Of a stretch of 64,000 nucleotides of DNA, positions 1 through 8,380 are shown in pieces. Origin of the DNA: Collimonas sp. PA-H2 (GTDB taxonomy: Bacteria > Pseudomonadota > Gammaproteobacteria > Burkholderiales > Burkholderiaceae_D); the NCBI RefSeq assembly GCF_002564105.1, contig NZ_PDBX01000001.1, positions 2,170,001-2,234,000 of the forward strand, in the 5' to 3' direction. Under the pieces are notes generated by a model. The model saw nothing but the letters and a program-made list of their open reading frames with translations, ran no database searches and was not told where the DNA came from. Made by a program: the position numbers and the translations under genes. The first letter of the stretch is position 1. Each line of letters opens with the position of its first letter.

Positions 1-275
1 GAGCCGGCGATATCTTGCTGTTTCGGCACCTGGTAGCGCACCTGCAGCAGCGGCAGGTAGCTGACCACGTCCTTGACGATCACTTTGCCGTAACGCAATT
101 CGCGCGTGACCGACTGCACCGACTTGTCCGACAGCCGGCAGTCGTCCAGATGTTCAACAAATAACAGCGGCTGCTCGGCCCGCATCACCAGCCCGCGCCA
201 TAGCTGTTCGCGCGTCAGGGTGTCGATCAGCGGGTTGAGGGGATCGTTGATTTCGATCAGATGACTGAATTTCAT
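1..275 (-). CDS. DUF1857 / AtaL-like family protein (3' end outside window)
   Basis: The translation begins MKFSHLIEINDPLNP and continues with TREQLWRGLVMRAEQP. I recognise this as the start of the DUF1857 family, small SRPBCC-fold (Bet v1-like) proteins of unknown substrate. About 91 residues are present and the reading frame runs off the left edge, so the C-terminal part is missing. The start is the ATG read from 275. It is divergent from the helicase gene that begins 135 bp away, so both promoters must lie between them. Family assignment is from recall of the conserved N-terminal motif. Function is unknown. Confidence 0.7.
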   Translation of the reverse strand, partial: MKFSHLIEINDPLNPLIDTLTREQLWRGLVMRAEQPLLFVEHLDDCRLSDKSVQSVTRELRYGKVIVKDVVSYLPLLQVRYQVPKQQDIAG

Positions 276-409
276 GGCATGTCCGGCAAAATAGTTGATG
301 ATGGATTGTCCCATATTCGGCACAGAAACTCATGCAGCGTCTGCCGCGCCGCCTGCGCTGTTAAAATACAGCGCTTTGCTCCTTCCGGCCTGCCGCTGTA
401 TTGTCATCT

Positions 410-2473
410 ATGTCGTCTACCCCCAATTTCGGTCTGAACGCTCCCCAGCGGGAAGCCGTCAAGTATCTGGACGGCCCCTGCCTGGTGCTGGCCGGGGCCG
501 GTTCGGGCAAGACGCGCGTGATCACGCAGAAGATCCAGCACCTGATCGAGGATTGCGGCTACGACCCCAAGCATATTGCGGCGCTGACCTTTACCAACAA
601 GGCAGCCACCGAAATGCAGGAGCGTATCGCCAAGCTGCTGAAGGATCCGAAACAGGCCAAGCACATCACGGTCAGCACCTTCCACTCGCTGGGGGTCAAG
701 ATCCTGCGCCAGGAAGCGCGCGGCGTGGGCCTCAAGGACCGCTTTTCGATCATGGACAGCGACGATTGCTTTGCTATCGTGCAAGACCTGGCGATCACCA
801 CCGACAAGCAGCTGGTGCGCCGCATCCAGACCGCCATCTCGCTGTGGAAGAACGGCCTGGTCGATCCCGAGCAAGCCATCAATCAGGCAGTCACCGAAGA
901 AGAAGCACAATATGCGCGGATTTACCGCAGCTATGTGGCGACCCTGGCGGCCTATCAGGCGGTCGATTTCGACGACCTGATCCGCCTGCCGGTGGAGCTG
1001 TTCCGCAGCAATGAGGAAGTGCGCGACAAATGGCAGCGGCGGCTGCGCTATCTGCTGGTCGATGAATATCAGGATACCAACACCTGCCAGTACGAACTGG
1101 TCAAGCTGCTGGTGACCGGGCTCGGCAAGAAGCCGATGTTCACCGCGGTGGGCGACGACGACCAGGCGATCTACGCCTGGCGCGGCGCCACCATCGAAAA
1201 CCTGAAAACCCTGCAGGTCGATTTTCCCGACCTGAAGGTGATCAAGCTGGAACAGAATTACCGTTCGTCCACGCGCATCCTGCAAGCCGCCAACGCGGTG
1301 ATCGGCAACAACCCCAAGCTGTTCGACAAGAAACTGTGGTCGGAACACGGCCTGGGCGATCCGATCAAGGTGATGGGCATGGAGGACGACGAGAAAGAGG
1401 CGGAGCAGGTGGCGATCATGCTGTCGGCGCACCGTTTCGAGCGGCGCGCCAAGTTTTCCGACTACGCCATCCTGTACCGCGGCAACCACCAGGCGCGCAC
1501 CTTTGAAAAAGCCCTGCGGCGCGAACGCATCCCGTACACGATGTCGGGCGGCCAGAGCTTTTTCGACCGCGCCGAAATCAAGGACATCATCAGCTATCTG
1601 CGCCTGATCGCCAACGAAGACGACGATCCGGCTTTCATCCGCGCCATCACCACGCCCAAGCGCGGCGTCGGCCAGGCCACGCTGGAAGTGCTGGGCACGG
1701 TGGCCGGCCAGTGGCAGTGTTCGCTGTTCGAGGCGGTCTTCAAGGGCGGCATCGAAGCCAAGCTGACCGACCGCCAGCTCTATCCGCTGCGCGAATTCTG
1801 CCATTTCATAAATCAGCTGGAAGCGCGTGCCAGCCGTGTCGGACCCGCCGGCAGCGGTGAAAACGCCGCCGCCGTGCTGGACGACATGATGAAAGAAATC
1901 AATTACGAGCATTATCTGTACGACAGTTTCGATGACCGCGCGGCCCAGGGCAAATGGCAGAACGTGCTGGATTTCACCAACTGGCTGAAAGAAAAGGGCA
2001 CCGGCGGCAAGGATGGCGCCGGCGACGAGCGCAATCTGCTGGAACTGACGCAGATGGTGGCGCTGATGTCGATGCTGGAAGGCCGCGACGAGGAGCCGGA
2101 TGCAGTGCGCATGTCGACCCTGCATGCGTCCAAGGGACTAGAATATCCACATGTGTTCCTGATCGGCGTCGAGGAAGGCATCCTGCCGCACAAGGGCGAT
2201 CCCGATGCGCCGCCGGAAACCATCGCCGCCCGCATCGAAGAAGAGCGGCGCCTGATGTATGTCGGCATCACGCGCGCCCAGCGCAGCCTGCATGTCAGCT
2301 GGTGCAAGCGGCGCAAGCGCGCCGGCGAAGCGGTCGTCTGCGAGATCTCCCGCTTCGTCAAGGAAATGAAGCTGGACGAGGGCGACGCGCCGCCGACCGA
2401 GGCCGAACAGATCACCCCGCAGAACCGTCTGGCCAATTTGAAGGCTTTGTTGCAGAAGCCGAGAGCGGCATGA
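410..2473 (+). CDS. rep: ATP-dependent DNA helicase Rep (UvrD/Rep superfamily 1)
   Basis: This is a 687-residue SF1A 3'-5' helicase, close to the roughly 670 residues of E. coli Rep, which helps forks pass protein roadblocks. Visible motifs are the Q motif (LNAPQREAV), Walker A (AGAGSGKTR, about residues 28-36), LTFTNKAA (Ia), LVDEYQDTN (II), GDDDQAIYAWRGA (III), LEQNYRSS (IV), STLHASKGLEYPHVFL (V) and YVGITRAQ (VI). I chose the ATG at 410. An in-frame TTG lies three codons upstream at 401, but the conserved family N-terminus begins around NFGLNAPQREAV. The DUF4404 gene follows 39 bp downstream on the same strand. Rep rather than UvrD/PcrA is favoured by length and the N-terminal sequence. 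Confidence 0.93.
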   Translation: MSSTPNFGLNAPQREAVKYLDGPCLVLAGAGSGKTRVITQKIQHLIEDCGYDPKHIAALTFTNKAATEMQERIAKLLKDPKQAKHITVSTFHSLGVKILRQEARGVGLKDRFSIMDSDDCFAIVQDLAITTDKQLVRRIQTAISLWKNGLVDPEQAINQAVTEEEAQYARIYRSYVATLAAYQAVDFDDLIRLPVELFRSNEEVRDKWQRRLRYLLVDEYQDTNTCQYELVKLLVTGLGKKPMFTAVGDDDQAIYAWRGATIENLKTLQVDFPDLKVIKLEQNYRSSTRILQAANAVIGNNPKLFDKKLWSEHGLGDPIKVMGMEDDEKEAEQVAIMLSAHRFERRAKFSDYAILYRGNHQARTFEKALRRERIPYTMSGGQSFFDRAEIKDIISYLRLIANEDDDPAFIRAITTPKRGVGQATLEVLGTVAGQWQCSLFEAVFKGGIEAKLTDRQLYPLREFCHFINQLEARASRVGPAGSGENAAAVLDDMMKEINYEHYLYDSFDDRAAQGKWQNVLDFTNWLKEKGTGGKDGAGDERNLLELTQMVALMSMLEGRDEEPDAVRMSTLHASKGLEYPHVFLIGVEEGILPHKGDPDAPPETIAARIEEERRLMYVGITRAQRSLHVSWCKRRKRAGEAVVCEISRFVKEMKLDEGDAPPTEAEQITPQNRLANLKALLQKPRAA

Positions 2474-2512
2474 GATGATAAGCATCACAGCGTTTCCATT
2501 CTGGAGTAATAC

Positions 2513-2794
2513 ATGAGCATAGACAACATCAAGACATCGCTGGAAAAACTGCGCAGCGCGCTCGAGAGCAACGGCGCGGTCGACAGCGAATTGAAGACTT
2601 TGCTGCAAACCCTGGATACCGACATCCAGCAGCTGCTGAAATCCGCCGATACGACGCCGGCGCCGGCAACCGGCATCCGCTCCGAACTGGTGAAGCGCGC
2701 CCAGGGCATTTCGGCGCGACTGGCGGTGAAACATCCGCACCTGGAGCCGGTATTGCGCGAAATCGCCGATACGCTGACCAATATGGGTATCTGA
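2513..2794 (+). CDS. DUF4404 family small protein
   Basis: A 93-residue acidic helical protein starting MSIDNIKTSLEKLRSALES. Heptad-like leucines over the first 50 residues suggest a coiled coil, and the tail RLAVKHPHLEPVLREIADTLTNMGI matches what I recall of DUF4404 proteins. A CTGGAG ribosome-binding sequence precedes the ATG. It follows rep by 39 bp, so it may be co-transcribed. No catalytic residues or membrane segments are visible, and the function is unknown. Confidence 0.75.
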   Translation: MSIDNIKTSLEKLRSALESNGAVDSELKTLLQTLDTDIQQLLKSADTTPAPATGIRSELVKRAQGISARLAVKHPHLEPVLREIADTLTNMGI

Positions 2795-2961
2795 TATCCA
2801 GTCAATCCGACTTTGCAGGGCAAGGTCGGGGCCTTGCGCGGCCTTGCCGGCAACTGCAGCTTGAAACTTCCCGCTTAACCCATTAATCGATACGACACCG
2901 CGTCATTGCCGCTCATGGGGCGGCAGCCGTGTCTGCGATTGCTTTATTTTATTGGAACACC

Positions 2962-3861
2962 ATGTGGTTTAAAAATCTTCAGATCTTCCGTATCCCCGCA
3001 CCATGGGCCATTTCGGCCGAACAGCTGGAAGCCTTCCTGGCGCCGCAGGCTTTCGCCAAGTGCAGCAGCCTGGAATTGCAAAGCCAGGGCTGGCTGTCGC
3101 CGCGCGACAACGGCATGCTGGTGCATAGCGTGAACCGCCAGATGATGATCTTGCTGGGCACGGAAAAGAAACTGCTGCCGGCTACCGTGGTCAACCAGGT
3201 GACCAAGGCGCGTGCCGCCGAGATCGAAGAACAGCAAGGCTATGCGCCCGGCCGCAAGCAGCTGAAAGACCTCAAGGAACAGGTTACCGACGAATTGCTG
3301 CCGCGCGCTTTCAGCATCCAGCGCAATACCTGGGTCTGGATCGATCCGGTCAACGGCTGGCTGGTGATCGATGCGGCCAGCCCGGCCAAGGCCGAGGAAA
3401 TCCTCAAGCTGCTGCTGGGTTCGGTCGACAAACTGCAGATTTCCGGCCTGCGCACGGCCCATTCGCCGCTGACTTCGATGACCAACTGGCTAGCCTCGGA
3501 CGAAGCGCCGCACGGCTTTACCGTCGACCAGGACACCGAACTGCGCGCCGCTGGCGAAAGCAAGGCTACCGTGCGCTACGTGCGCCACACCATCGAAGCC
3601 GACGACGTCCGCCGCCATATTGCCTCCGGCAAGCAATGCACGCGGCTGGCGATGACCTGGGCCGACCATATCTCCTTCGTCCTGACCGAATCGCTGGCGA
3701 TCAAGCGCATCGCGCCGCTCGACGTTCTGAAGGAAAGCAACGACACCAGCAGCAAGAACGACGATGAACGTTTCGATTCCGACATGATGCTGATGACCGG
3801 CGAGCTCAACAAGATGCTCAACGACCTGGTGTTTGCGCTGGGCGGCGAACCGGCAGTCTGA
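2962..3861 (+). CDS. rdgC: recombination-associated protein RdgC
   Basis: A 299-residue protein beginning [11 protein letters not shown], the hallmark N-terminus of RdgC. RdgC forms a ring-shaped DNA-binding dimer that limits RecA filament formation. The length matches the family (about 300). Conserved blocks seen are [63 protein letters not shown] and CTRLAMTW. The ATG at 2962 is chosen over an upstream in-frame ATG at 2929 because family members start MWFKN. It is convergent with the diguanylate cyclase gene. Confidence 0.95.
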   Translation: MWFKNLQIFRIPAPWAISAEQLEAFLAPQAFAKCSSLELQSQGWLSPRDNGMLVHSVNRQMMILLGTEKKLLPATVVNQVTKARAAEIEEQQGYAPGRKQLKDLKEQVTDELLPRAFSIQRNTWVWIDPVNGWLVIDAASPAKAEEILKLLLGSVDKLQISGLRTAHSPLTSMTNWLASDEAPHGFTVDQDTELRAAGESKATVRYVRHTIEADDVRRHIASGKQCTRLAMTWADHISFVLTESLAIKRIAPLDVLKESNDTSSKNDDERFDSDMMLMTGELNKMLNDLVFALGGEPAV

Positions 3862-3925
3862 GGCTTGGCTTACAGCTAGCTGCCAATGGCGCTGCTTCAG
3901 GTTGGCTGAAACAGCGCGCCTATCC

Positions 3926-5056
3926 TTAAAACGCCCGGATGGTGGTGCCGCCGTCGGAAGACTCGAAGGTATCCGGGCTGATCATCACGCGGTTGCGGCC
4001 GGCGGCCTTGGCGCCGTAGAGGGCCATGTCGGCGCGCTGGAAGGCTTCGTCTATGCTTTCACCCGGGCGGAAGTCGGTAATTCCGATCGACGCCGTCAGG
4101 ATAATATCCTTGCCGAACTTGCTCCAGTCGTACATTTCCGTCTCGGCGCAGATGCGGTCGAGCGCGGTCACGCCTTCCTGCACCGTGGTGCCGGTCAGCA
4201 CCAGCACGAACTCGTCGCCGCCGTAGCGGGCGAAATGGTCGCTCAGGCGCATCTCGTTGCGCACGATCTCGACGAAGGTCTTGAGCACCATGTCGCCGGC
4301 GGCGTGGCCGAAATTGTCATTCACCGACTTGAAGCCATCCAGATCGAGGATGGCGATGCAGAACGGCGTGCCGCCGCGCTGGAAGCGTTTTTGCTCGACC
4401 GCCAGGATTTCCATCAGCGAACGGCGGTTTTCGATATTGGTCAGCTCGTCGCGAGTAGCCAGTTCCTGTACCCGTTTCATGGCTTTCACCAGTTGCTGGT
4501 TCTGTTCGGTGATCTTGCGCTGCATGCGGCTCATCATGTTGGCCAGGTAGATGCAGCGGCCCAGGGTCATGATGAAGGATAGGCAGACCAGTAGCTGGCT
4601 CAGGTTGTTGGCTACCGGGAACTGCAGGTGCGAGCCAGACACGCTGAACGCCAGCACCAGGGCGAGCGAGCCGATCAGCCAACTCACCGCATTCCAGAAG
4701 GTGCTCAGGCCGAGCGCGCCGAAAGCATAGATCACGAAGAAATTGATCAGGAACAGATAGCCTACCTGCGGCGCCAGGATCAAAAACCCGGTCTGCATCA
4801 GCAGCGCCGTCACCACTTGCGGGAAAGTCAGGCCAGGATCCTTGGAGCGGCGCCGGAAGCCGCTTCTGATCAGCAGATAGAAGACCAGGGTCACCAAAAC
4901 CACCGCCACCCCGTAAAACAGCGCGATATCGGCCGGAATCACGCCGGCAAGGACAAATCCCGATAGCAGCAAGGCGTCCAGCAGCCCGCTCAGGGCGACC
5001 CGCCCGAGCATGCCTAACGCCATCGCATTCATTTCTTTTCGTCGTTGCGCTTTCAT
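3926..5056 (-). CDS. membrane-bound diguanylate cyclase (GGDEF)
   Basis: A 376-residue protein. About six hydrophobic segments fill residues 15-180, followed by a short coiled coil (KITEQNQQLVKAMKRVQELATRDEL) and a GGDEF domain to the C-terminus. The active-site loop RYGGDEF is intact near residues 279-283. An inhibitory I-site RxxD (RLSD) lies five residues before it, so product inhibition is expected. Enzymes with this domain make cyclic di-GMP from two GTP. The membrane part has no recognised sensory domain, so the signal is unknown. The linker reads TNIENRR rather than the usual TGLxNRR. It is a stand-alone gene. Confidence 0.92.
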   Translation of the reverse strand: MKAQRRKEMNAMALGMLGRVALSGLLDALLLSGFVLAGVIPADIALFYGVAVVLVTLVFYLLIRSGFRRRSKDPGLTFPQVVTALLMQTGFLILAPQVGYLFLINFFVIYAFGALGLSTFWNAVSWLIGSLALVLAFSVSGSHLQFPVANNLSQLLVCLSFIMTLGRCIYLANMMSRMQRKITEQNQQLVKAMKRVQELATRDELTNIENRRSLMEILAVEQKRFQRGGTPFCIAILDLDGFKSVNDNFGHAAGDMVLKTFVEIVRNEMRLSDHFARYGGDEFVLVLTGTTVQEGVTALDRICAETEMYDWSKFGKDIILTASIGITDFRPGESIDEAFQRADMALYGAKAAGRNRVMISPDTFESSDGGTTIRAF

Positions 5057-5386
5057 GTCCCCGAATTCCCTTTGAACGCCTTGGTTGTCACTGGTTTCTT
5101 CAGCCCGACTGGCAATAAGCAGCCACGCATGACAGACAGCAATTCATTTTTTTGGGAGAAATGGATGCAGGACATGGCACTAAAGGGGAACAATAATGCC
5201 ATGTTTTGGCCATCGCACGAATGCGGGATTGAGTAATGTATCAAAATTGTTGCACAACAGATATTCTATAGCTTATCGGAAATTTAAGCCGCATCTGTCA
5301 ATCCTGGCGAAGGTGTAGAAACAGATCGGCGCAAATGGGACCGTAACAGTGGAATGTCTTGAGTGTTAAAAAGGGGTCAGGGGAGT
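5057..5386. other. intergenic region, no gene supported
   Basis: Between the cyclase start and the next gene, 330 bp hold short open frames on both strands (for example 5045-5236) that overlap each other and lack ribosome-binding sites or recognisable sequence. The DNA becomes AT-rich after 5230, consistent with promoters for the flanking divergent genes. No specific site could be assigned. Confidence 0.5.
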
Positions 5387-5899
5387 ATGAGAGTCATTAT
5401 TTTGTTATTAGTTGCTGTCGGGATAGGCGGTTGGTACTGGAATCGCCAAAATACTATCGATGAAGCTAGCGTCACGCGCTTTTACGACACCGCCACCGAG
5501 CATATCCTGAACGGCCGCGGCCAGGAACTGTGCGCCATGCTGACCAAGGATTTTACGCGCAGCGGGATCAACTCGACCAGCCAGGGGCGGATCCAGGAGA
5601 ACGCCGACAAGCAGGAAACCTGCGACAAATACAGCAAGATGTTCGATTCCATGGCCCGCACCGGCGGCATGATGTCGACCAACTACCAGATCTACATCGA
5701 GCATATCGAGGTCAGCAAGGACAAGCGCAGCGCCGAAGTGAAGCTGGCGACCAACGTCAGCATGGCGATAGGACCGATCGGCAGGGTCGCCGAGACCCGG
5801 GACAAGAGCGTGGAGACGCTGGTGATACGCAATGGCAAGGTGATGCTGCAGAAATCCGAGGGGACGGCGATTACGCGGACTATTGGCGACCGGTTCTAG
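5387..5899 (+). CDS. small membrane-anchored or secreted hypothetical protein
   Basis: A 170-residue protein beginning MRVIILLLVAVGIGGWYW, a single hydrophobic N-terminal segment that is either a signal peptide or an anchor. The rest (residues 22-170) is soluble and looks like an NTF2/SnoaL-type alpha+beta domain (VTRFYDTATEHILNGRGQELCAML), though this fold call is only an impression. The ATG at 5387 is preceded by a purine-rich AGGGGTCAGGGG sequence. An upstream in-frame start at 5363 would break the signal sequence. A hairpin terminator follows 27 bp after the stop. I do not recognise a named family. Confidence 0.6.
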   Translation: MRVIILLLVAVGIGGWYWNRQNTIDEASVTRFYDTATEHILNGRGQELCAMLTKDFTRSGINSTSQGRIQENADKQETCDKYSKMFDSMARTGGMMSTNYQIYIEHIEVSKDKRSAEVKLATNVSMAIGPIGRVAETRDKSVETLVIRNGKVMLQKSEGTAITRTIGDRF

Positions 5900-5925
5900 G
5901 ATCTTGCTGAAAATCTCCCGGACAT

Positions 5926-5956
5926 AAAAAAGACGACTACGAGGTCGTCTTTTTTA
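5926..5956 (+). terminator. Rho-independent terminator of the preceding gene
   Basis: An AAGACGAC / GTCGTCTT stem with a six-base loop, preceded by an A run and followed by a T run. It ends transcription of the gene finishing at 5899. Confidence 0.85.
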
Positions 5957-5969
5957 TGCTCCAAGCAAC

Positions 5970-6022
5970 CGCAAGCGGGAATATGAAACTGGACGTACAA
6001 ATAAAAAACGCCCGCTTGCGCG
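5970..6022. repeat. direct repeat copy 1 (second copy 6348-6400)
   Basis: A segment of about 53 bp beginning GCAAGCGGGAATATGAAAC and ending in the CCCGCTTGCGCGG hairpin recurs at 6348-6400 with only a few differences. In the second copy it forms the terminator of the tRNA-Val/Asp operon. The first copy looks like a duplicated tRNA-downstream region. Confidence 0.75.
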
Positions 6023-6213
6023 GTAATGCTGTTCAGTTAGGGCAGAACGACATGGCGTAGGGTGGGCACTCCGTGCCCACGCAGTATCATGGATATTCGT
6101 GTCCCGGCTCCGCGCCCCGGTCCGTCCGCGTGGGCACGGAGTACCCACCCTACAAGTTCCGCAAATAAAAATGCCATTCAGTCTTAACTGAACGGCATTA
6201 CCGCTTGCGCGGG
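6011..6213. repeat. nested palindromic repeat element
   Basis: Outer arms at 6024-6039 and 6185-6200 pair over 16 bp with one mismatch, flanked by CCGCTTGCGCGG-type hairpins on both sides. Inner arms at 6057-6082 and 6128-6153 pair over 26 bp with one mismatch and contain GTGGGCAC. The whole could fold into one long hairpin. It resembles dispersed intergenic repeats of Burkholderiales genomes. It encodes no protein that I can support. Confidence 0.75.
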
Positions 6214-6246
6214 CATTTGTATTCTTGGCGAAGTGGACGGGACTCG
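6201..6246 (-). repeat. duplicated 3' end of tRNA-Asp plus its downstream region
   Basis: These 46 bases equal 6388-6433 with one mismatch (6231 versus 6418). The right-hand 21 bases are the last 21 bases of tRNA-Asp including CCA, so this is a tRNA fragment, not a functional gene. It lies about 190 bp beyond the intact gene. Confidence 0.8.
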
Positions 6247-6340
6247 CCTACATGCTGCAGGCCGCTGCTGCGCCTGCGGGCGCAGCCCTTCGATTCCCGC
6301 CGGAAGCCGCGCAGGCGGCTTCCTCCACTCCGCAGAGCGA

Positions 6341-6360
6341 TATTCCCGCAAGCGGGAATA
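6341..6360. repeat. perfect palindrome
   Basis: TATTCCCGC, AA, GCGGGAATA: a perfect 9-bp inverted repeat at the left edge of the second direct repeat copy. It resembles the ATTCCC-N-GGGAAT repeats found inside the atp operon of this window. Confidence 0.7.
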
Positions 6361-6377
6361 TGAAACTGGACTTGCAA

Positions 6378-6402
6378 ATAAAAACGCCCGCTTGCGCGGG
6401 CA
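6378..6402 (-). terminator. terminator of the tRNA-Val/tRNA-Asp operon
   Basis: GCCCGC-TTGC-GCGGGC stem-loop (6386-6401), followed on the minus strand by a T-rich run. It starts about 11 bases after the tRNA-Asp 3' end, as expected for a tRNA operon terminator. Confidence 0.8.
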
Positions 6403-6412
6403 TTTGTATTCT

Positions 6413-6489
6413 TGGCGGAGTGGACGGGACTCGAACCCGCGACCCCCGGCGTGACAGGCCGGTATTCTAACCAACTGAACTACCACTCC
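6413..6489 (-). tRNA. tRNA-Asp (GTC)
   Basis: A 77-base cloverleaf on the minus strand. The acceptor GGAGTGG pairs with CCACTCC, the anticodon loop CTGTCAC gives GTC, the T-arm GCGGGTTCGAGTCCCGT is canonical, and CCA is encoded at the 3' end. It lies 34 bp after tRNA-Val and is probably processed from a common transcript. Confidence 0.95.
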
Positions 6490-6523
6490 TAAACTGCTCT
6501 TCATTGCCGCCAGATAATCTGCT

Positions 6524-6599
6524 TGGTGGGTGCTGAGAGGCTCGAACTCCCGACCTACGCCTTGTAAGGGCGCCGCTCTACCAACTGAGCTAAGCACCC
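6524..6599 (-). tRNA. tRNA-Val (TAC)
   Basis: A 76-base cloverleaf on the minus strand. The acceptor GGGTGCT pairs with AGCACCC, the D-arm reads TAGCTCAGTTGGTAGAGC, the anticodon loop CTTACAA gives TAC, and CCA is encoded. It is the first gene of the Val-Asp tRNA operon. Confidence 0.95.
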
Positions 6600-6660
6600 A
6601 AATTGCACACTTAGTCAGACTATCTTTCGGTGCGTATGTCACTACGCCTGAAGGGGGCAG

Positions 6661-6690
6661 ATTGTACAACGGTTTTTTTAAAAAAACCAG
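6661..6690 (-). promoter_or_regulatory. possible promoter of the tRNA operon
   Basis: On the minus strand a TACAAT -10 box (6661-6666) is followed by a GC-rich discriminator (CTGCCCCC), a feature of stable-RNA promoters under stringent control. The -35 region is only weakly recognisable in an A/T run, so this is tentative. Confidence 0.4.
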
Positions 6691-7034
6691 CGCTTCGCTA
6701 AAAATTGTTTAAAAAGTTTTTAGCGCCCCCGCGTTTCCCTCTGTGAGCACTGCTGATTCCGCTCGCAAAACCGCAGCGCGACGGCCGCGTGCTGCGGCGC
6801 ACTCTGCTATTCTTTCGAGTGAATTGGTTTTCTGGAACAATGGAACGCTGGATTCACGTCGACTGTTGTAACTGGCATGACGAGTTACGCAGCTTAACAC
6901 CCTGACGCAGATCGTTACGCACGGCGCGGTTTCTTCCTGCACCGCAGCAACGGCCTATCGTCCCCATAGAAATATACAATTAATGCTATTAACAGATTGT
7001 ATATAATTAAATATTACTATCGAAAGGAATCACG
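6691..7034. other. intergenic region upstream of ahpC
   Basis: No gene is supported. The right end (6966-7020) is very AT-rich and holds a TATAAT-like -10 (7002-7007) that would place the start of the ahpC message about 20 bases before its start codon. CTAT/ATAG tetramers occur here, but their spacing does not fit an OxyR site convincingly. Confidence 0.45.
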
Positions 7035-7580
7035 TTGAAAACAATCGGACAATCTCTCGCACCATTCAAGGTCGAAGGCGTAAAACCTGGCTTCAACCTG
7101 CCTGAAGAAAACAGCGTATCGGCATTTGAAACCATTACCGAAACTTCGTTTCCTGGCAAATGGAAAGTCCTGTACTTCTACCCAAAGGACTTCACATTCG
7201 TCTGCCCGACTGAAATCGTTGCCTATAACAAGCTGGCGCGCGACTTCGATGACCGCGATGCAATCTTGCTGGGCGGCTCGTCCGACAATGAATTCGTCAA
7301 GCTGGCATGGCGTCGTGAGCACTCTGACCTGAACAAGCTGGGTCACTGGCAGTTCGCCGACACTACCGGCAGCCTGATCGACCAGCTGGGCATCCGTCAT
7401 GATGCCGGCGTTGCACTGCGCGCGACTTTCATCGTCGATCCACAAAACGTCATCCAGCACGTTACCGTCAACAACCTGGACGTCGGCCGCAACCCGGAAG
7501 AAACACTGCGCATCCTGGACGCCCTGCAAACCGGCGAACTGTGTGCCTGCAACCGCGCTCCTGGCGGCGAAACCCTGTAG
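7035..7580 (+). CDS. ahpC: alkyl hydroperoxide reductase AhpC (peroxiredoxin)
   Basis: A 181-residue 2-Cys peroxiredoxin of the thioredoxin fold. The peroxidatic Cys57 sits in FTFVCPTE. The C-terminal ELCACN supplies Cys170/Cys172, the three-cysteine arrangement of the Mycobacterium-type AhpC that is recycled by AhpD rather than AhpF. It reduces hydrogen peroxide, organic peroxides and peroxynitrite in the cytoplasm. The start is a TTG at 7035 with an AAAGGAA ribosome site 6 bases upstream; the sequence MKTIGQSLAPF fits the family start. ahpD follows 157 bp downstream, probably in the same operon. Confidence 0.93.
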   Translation: MKTIGQSLAPFKVEGVKPGFNLPEENSVSAFETITETSFPGKWKVLYFYPKDFTFVCPTEIVAYNKLARDFDDRDAILLGGSSDNEFVKLAWRREHSDLNKLGHWQFADTTGSLIDQLGIRHDAGVALRATFIVDPQNVIQHVTVNNLDVGRNPEETLRILDALQTGELCACNRAPGGETL

Positions 7581-7737
7581 TCCCTTCCGGATTCGGTCAG
7601 GCGCGGCGCGCCTGGTCCGCTTGATACAGCAAGCAATTCAGCAATGTAGCAAACGTCCGCAGCGGGGTCAGCCCAACCGGCCTGTCCCGCGCGCGGACGC
7701 GATTTGAATTCCGTATTTCAGTACTTAAGGAGAAACC

Positions 7738-8247
7738 ATGGATATGCTTCAACTACGAGATGCCATCCCATCGTATGCCAAGGACGTCTGGATCACCCTG
7801 GACGGCGCTTTGAACAAGTCTGGCCTGGCGCCTGAAGTCGCGGCGGCCGCAGGCATTGCAGCAGCGATCTCGGCCGGCAGCCCGCAACTGGTTAAAGCGT
7901 TCCAGGGTTTGACCACGGAGGCAGAAGCCACCGCCGCCAAGACCGCCGCCGCCATCATGGGCATGACCAATATCTGGTACAGCTACCTGGACCTGGCCGA
8001 GGACGCGGAACTGAAAACCCAGCCGCCGCAAATCCGCATGCAAGCCTATGCCACCCACGGCGGCGTCGACAAGAAGCACTTCGAGATCTACACGCTGGCG
8101 GCATCGATCGTCGGCAAATGCCGCGGTTGCGTCAGCGGCCATATCGCCGAACTGAAAAAACTGGGCATCACGGCGGCCGAACTGCGCGACATCGGCAAAC
8201 TGGCGGCAGCCGTCAACGCCACCAGCAAACTGATCAAGCTGAACTGA
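7738..8247 (+). CDS. ahpD: alkyl hydroperoxide reductase AhpD (carboxymuconolactone decarboxylase family)
   Basis: A 169-residue all-helical AhpD. The redox motif CRGC (Cys128/Cys131) followed by His135, and Glu116, match the catalytic set of this family. It transfers electrons from a dihydrolipoamide-linked carrier to oxidised AhpC. A strong TAAGGAG site precedes the ATG. The position directly after ahpC and the three-cysteine AhpC together support the pairing. A hairpin terminator follows. Confidence 0.92.
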   Translation: MDMLQLRDAIPSYAKDVWITLDGALNKSGLAPEVAAAAGIAAAISAGSPQLVKAFQGLTTEAEATAAKTAAAIMGMTNIWYSYLDLAEDAELKTQPPQIRMQAYATHGGVDKKHFEIYTLAASIVGKCRGCVSGHIAELKKLGITAAELRDIGKLAAAVNATSKLIKLN

Positions 8248-8269
8248 TCCGGCATCCGTCATGTCGCTC

Positions 8270-8307
8270 AAAAAAAAGCCATCCGCAGCAGCCGATGGCT
8301 TTTTTAT
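8270..8307 (+). terminator. Rho-independent terminator after ahpD
   Basis: AAAAAGCCATC / GATGGCTTTTT stem with a 10-base loop and a T run, 22 bp after the ahpD stop. Confidence 0.88.
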
Positions 8308-8380
8308 TTGGACCAGCGCTTGCTCTCGTCCTAAAATGGTTTACAGCTTGTCTTAATTTGTCCAGTTCGAGGAGAGCGCG

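Noticed and set aside
404..2125. Long open frame antisense to rep
   Set aside because: Composition (rich in Gln, Ala, His) is typical of the antisense frame of a high-GC gene. Rep motifs confirm the other strand.
5045..5244. Two overlapping 63-residue frames on opposite strands after the diguanylate cyclase gene
   Set aside because: Neither has a ribosome site or protein-like composition, and both overlap the cyclase start region.
5926..6433. CRISPR array in the repeat-rich region
   Set aside because: The repeats are few, partly inverted, unequal in spacing and related to tRNA and terminator sequence. No cas genes are present.
6966..7020. Possible OxyR site upstream of ahpC
   Set aside because: ATAG and CTAT tetramers occur, but they are 20 and 31 bp apart and do not give the four regularly spaced half-sites. 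No oxyR gene is in the window.
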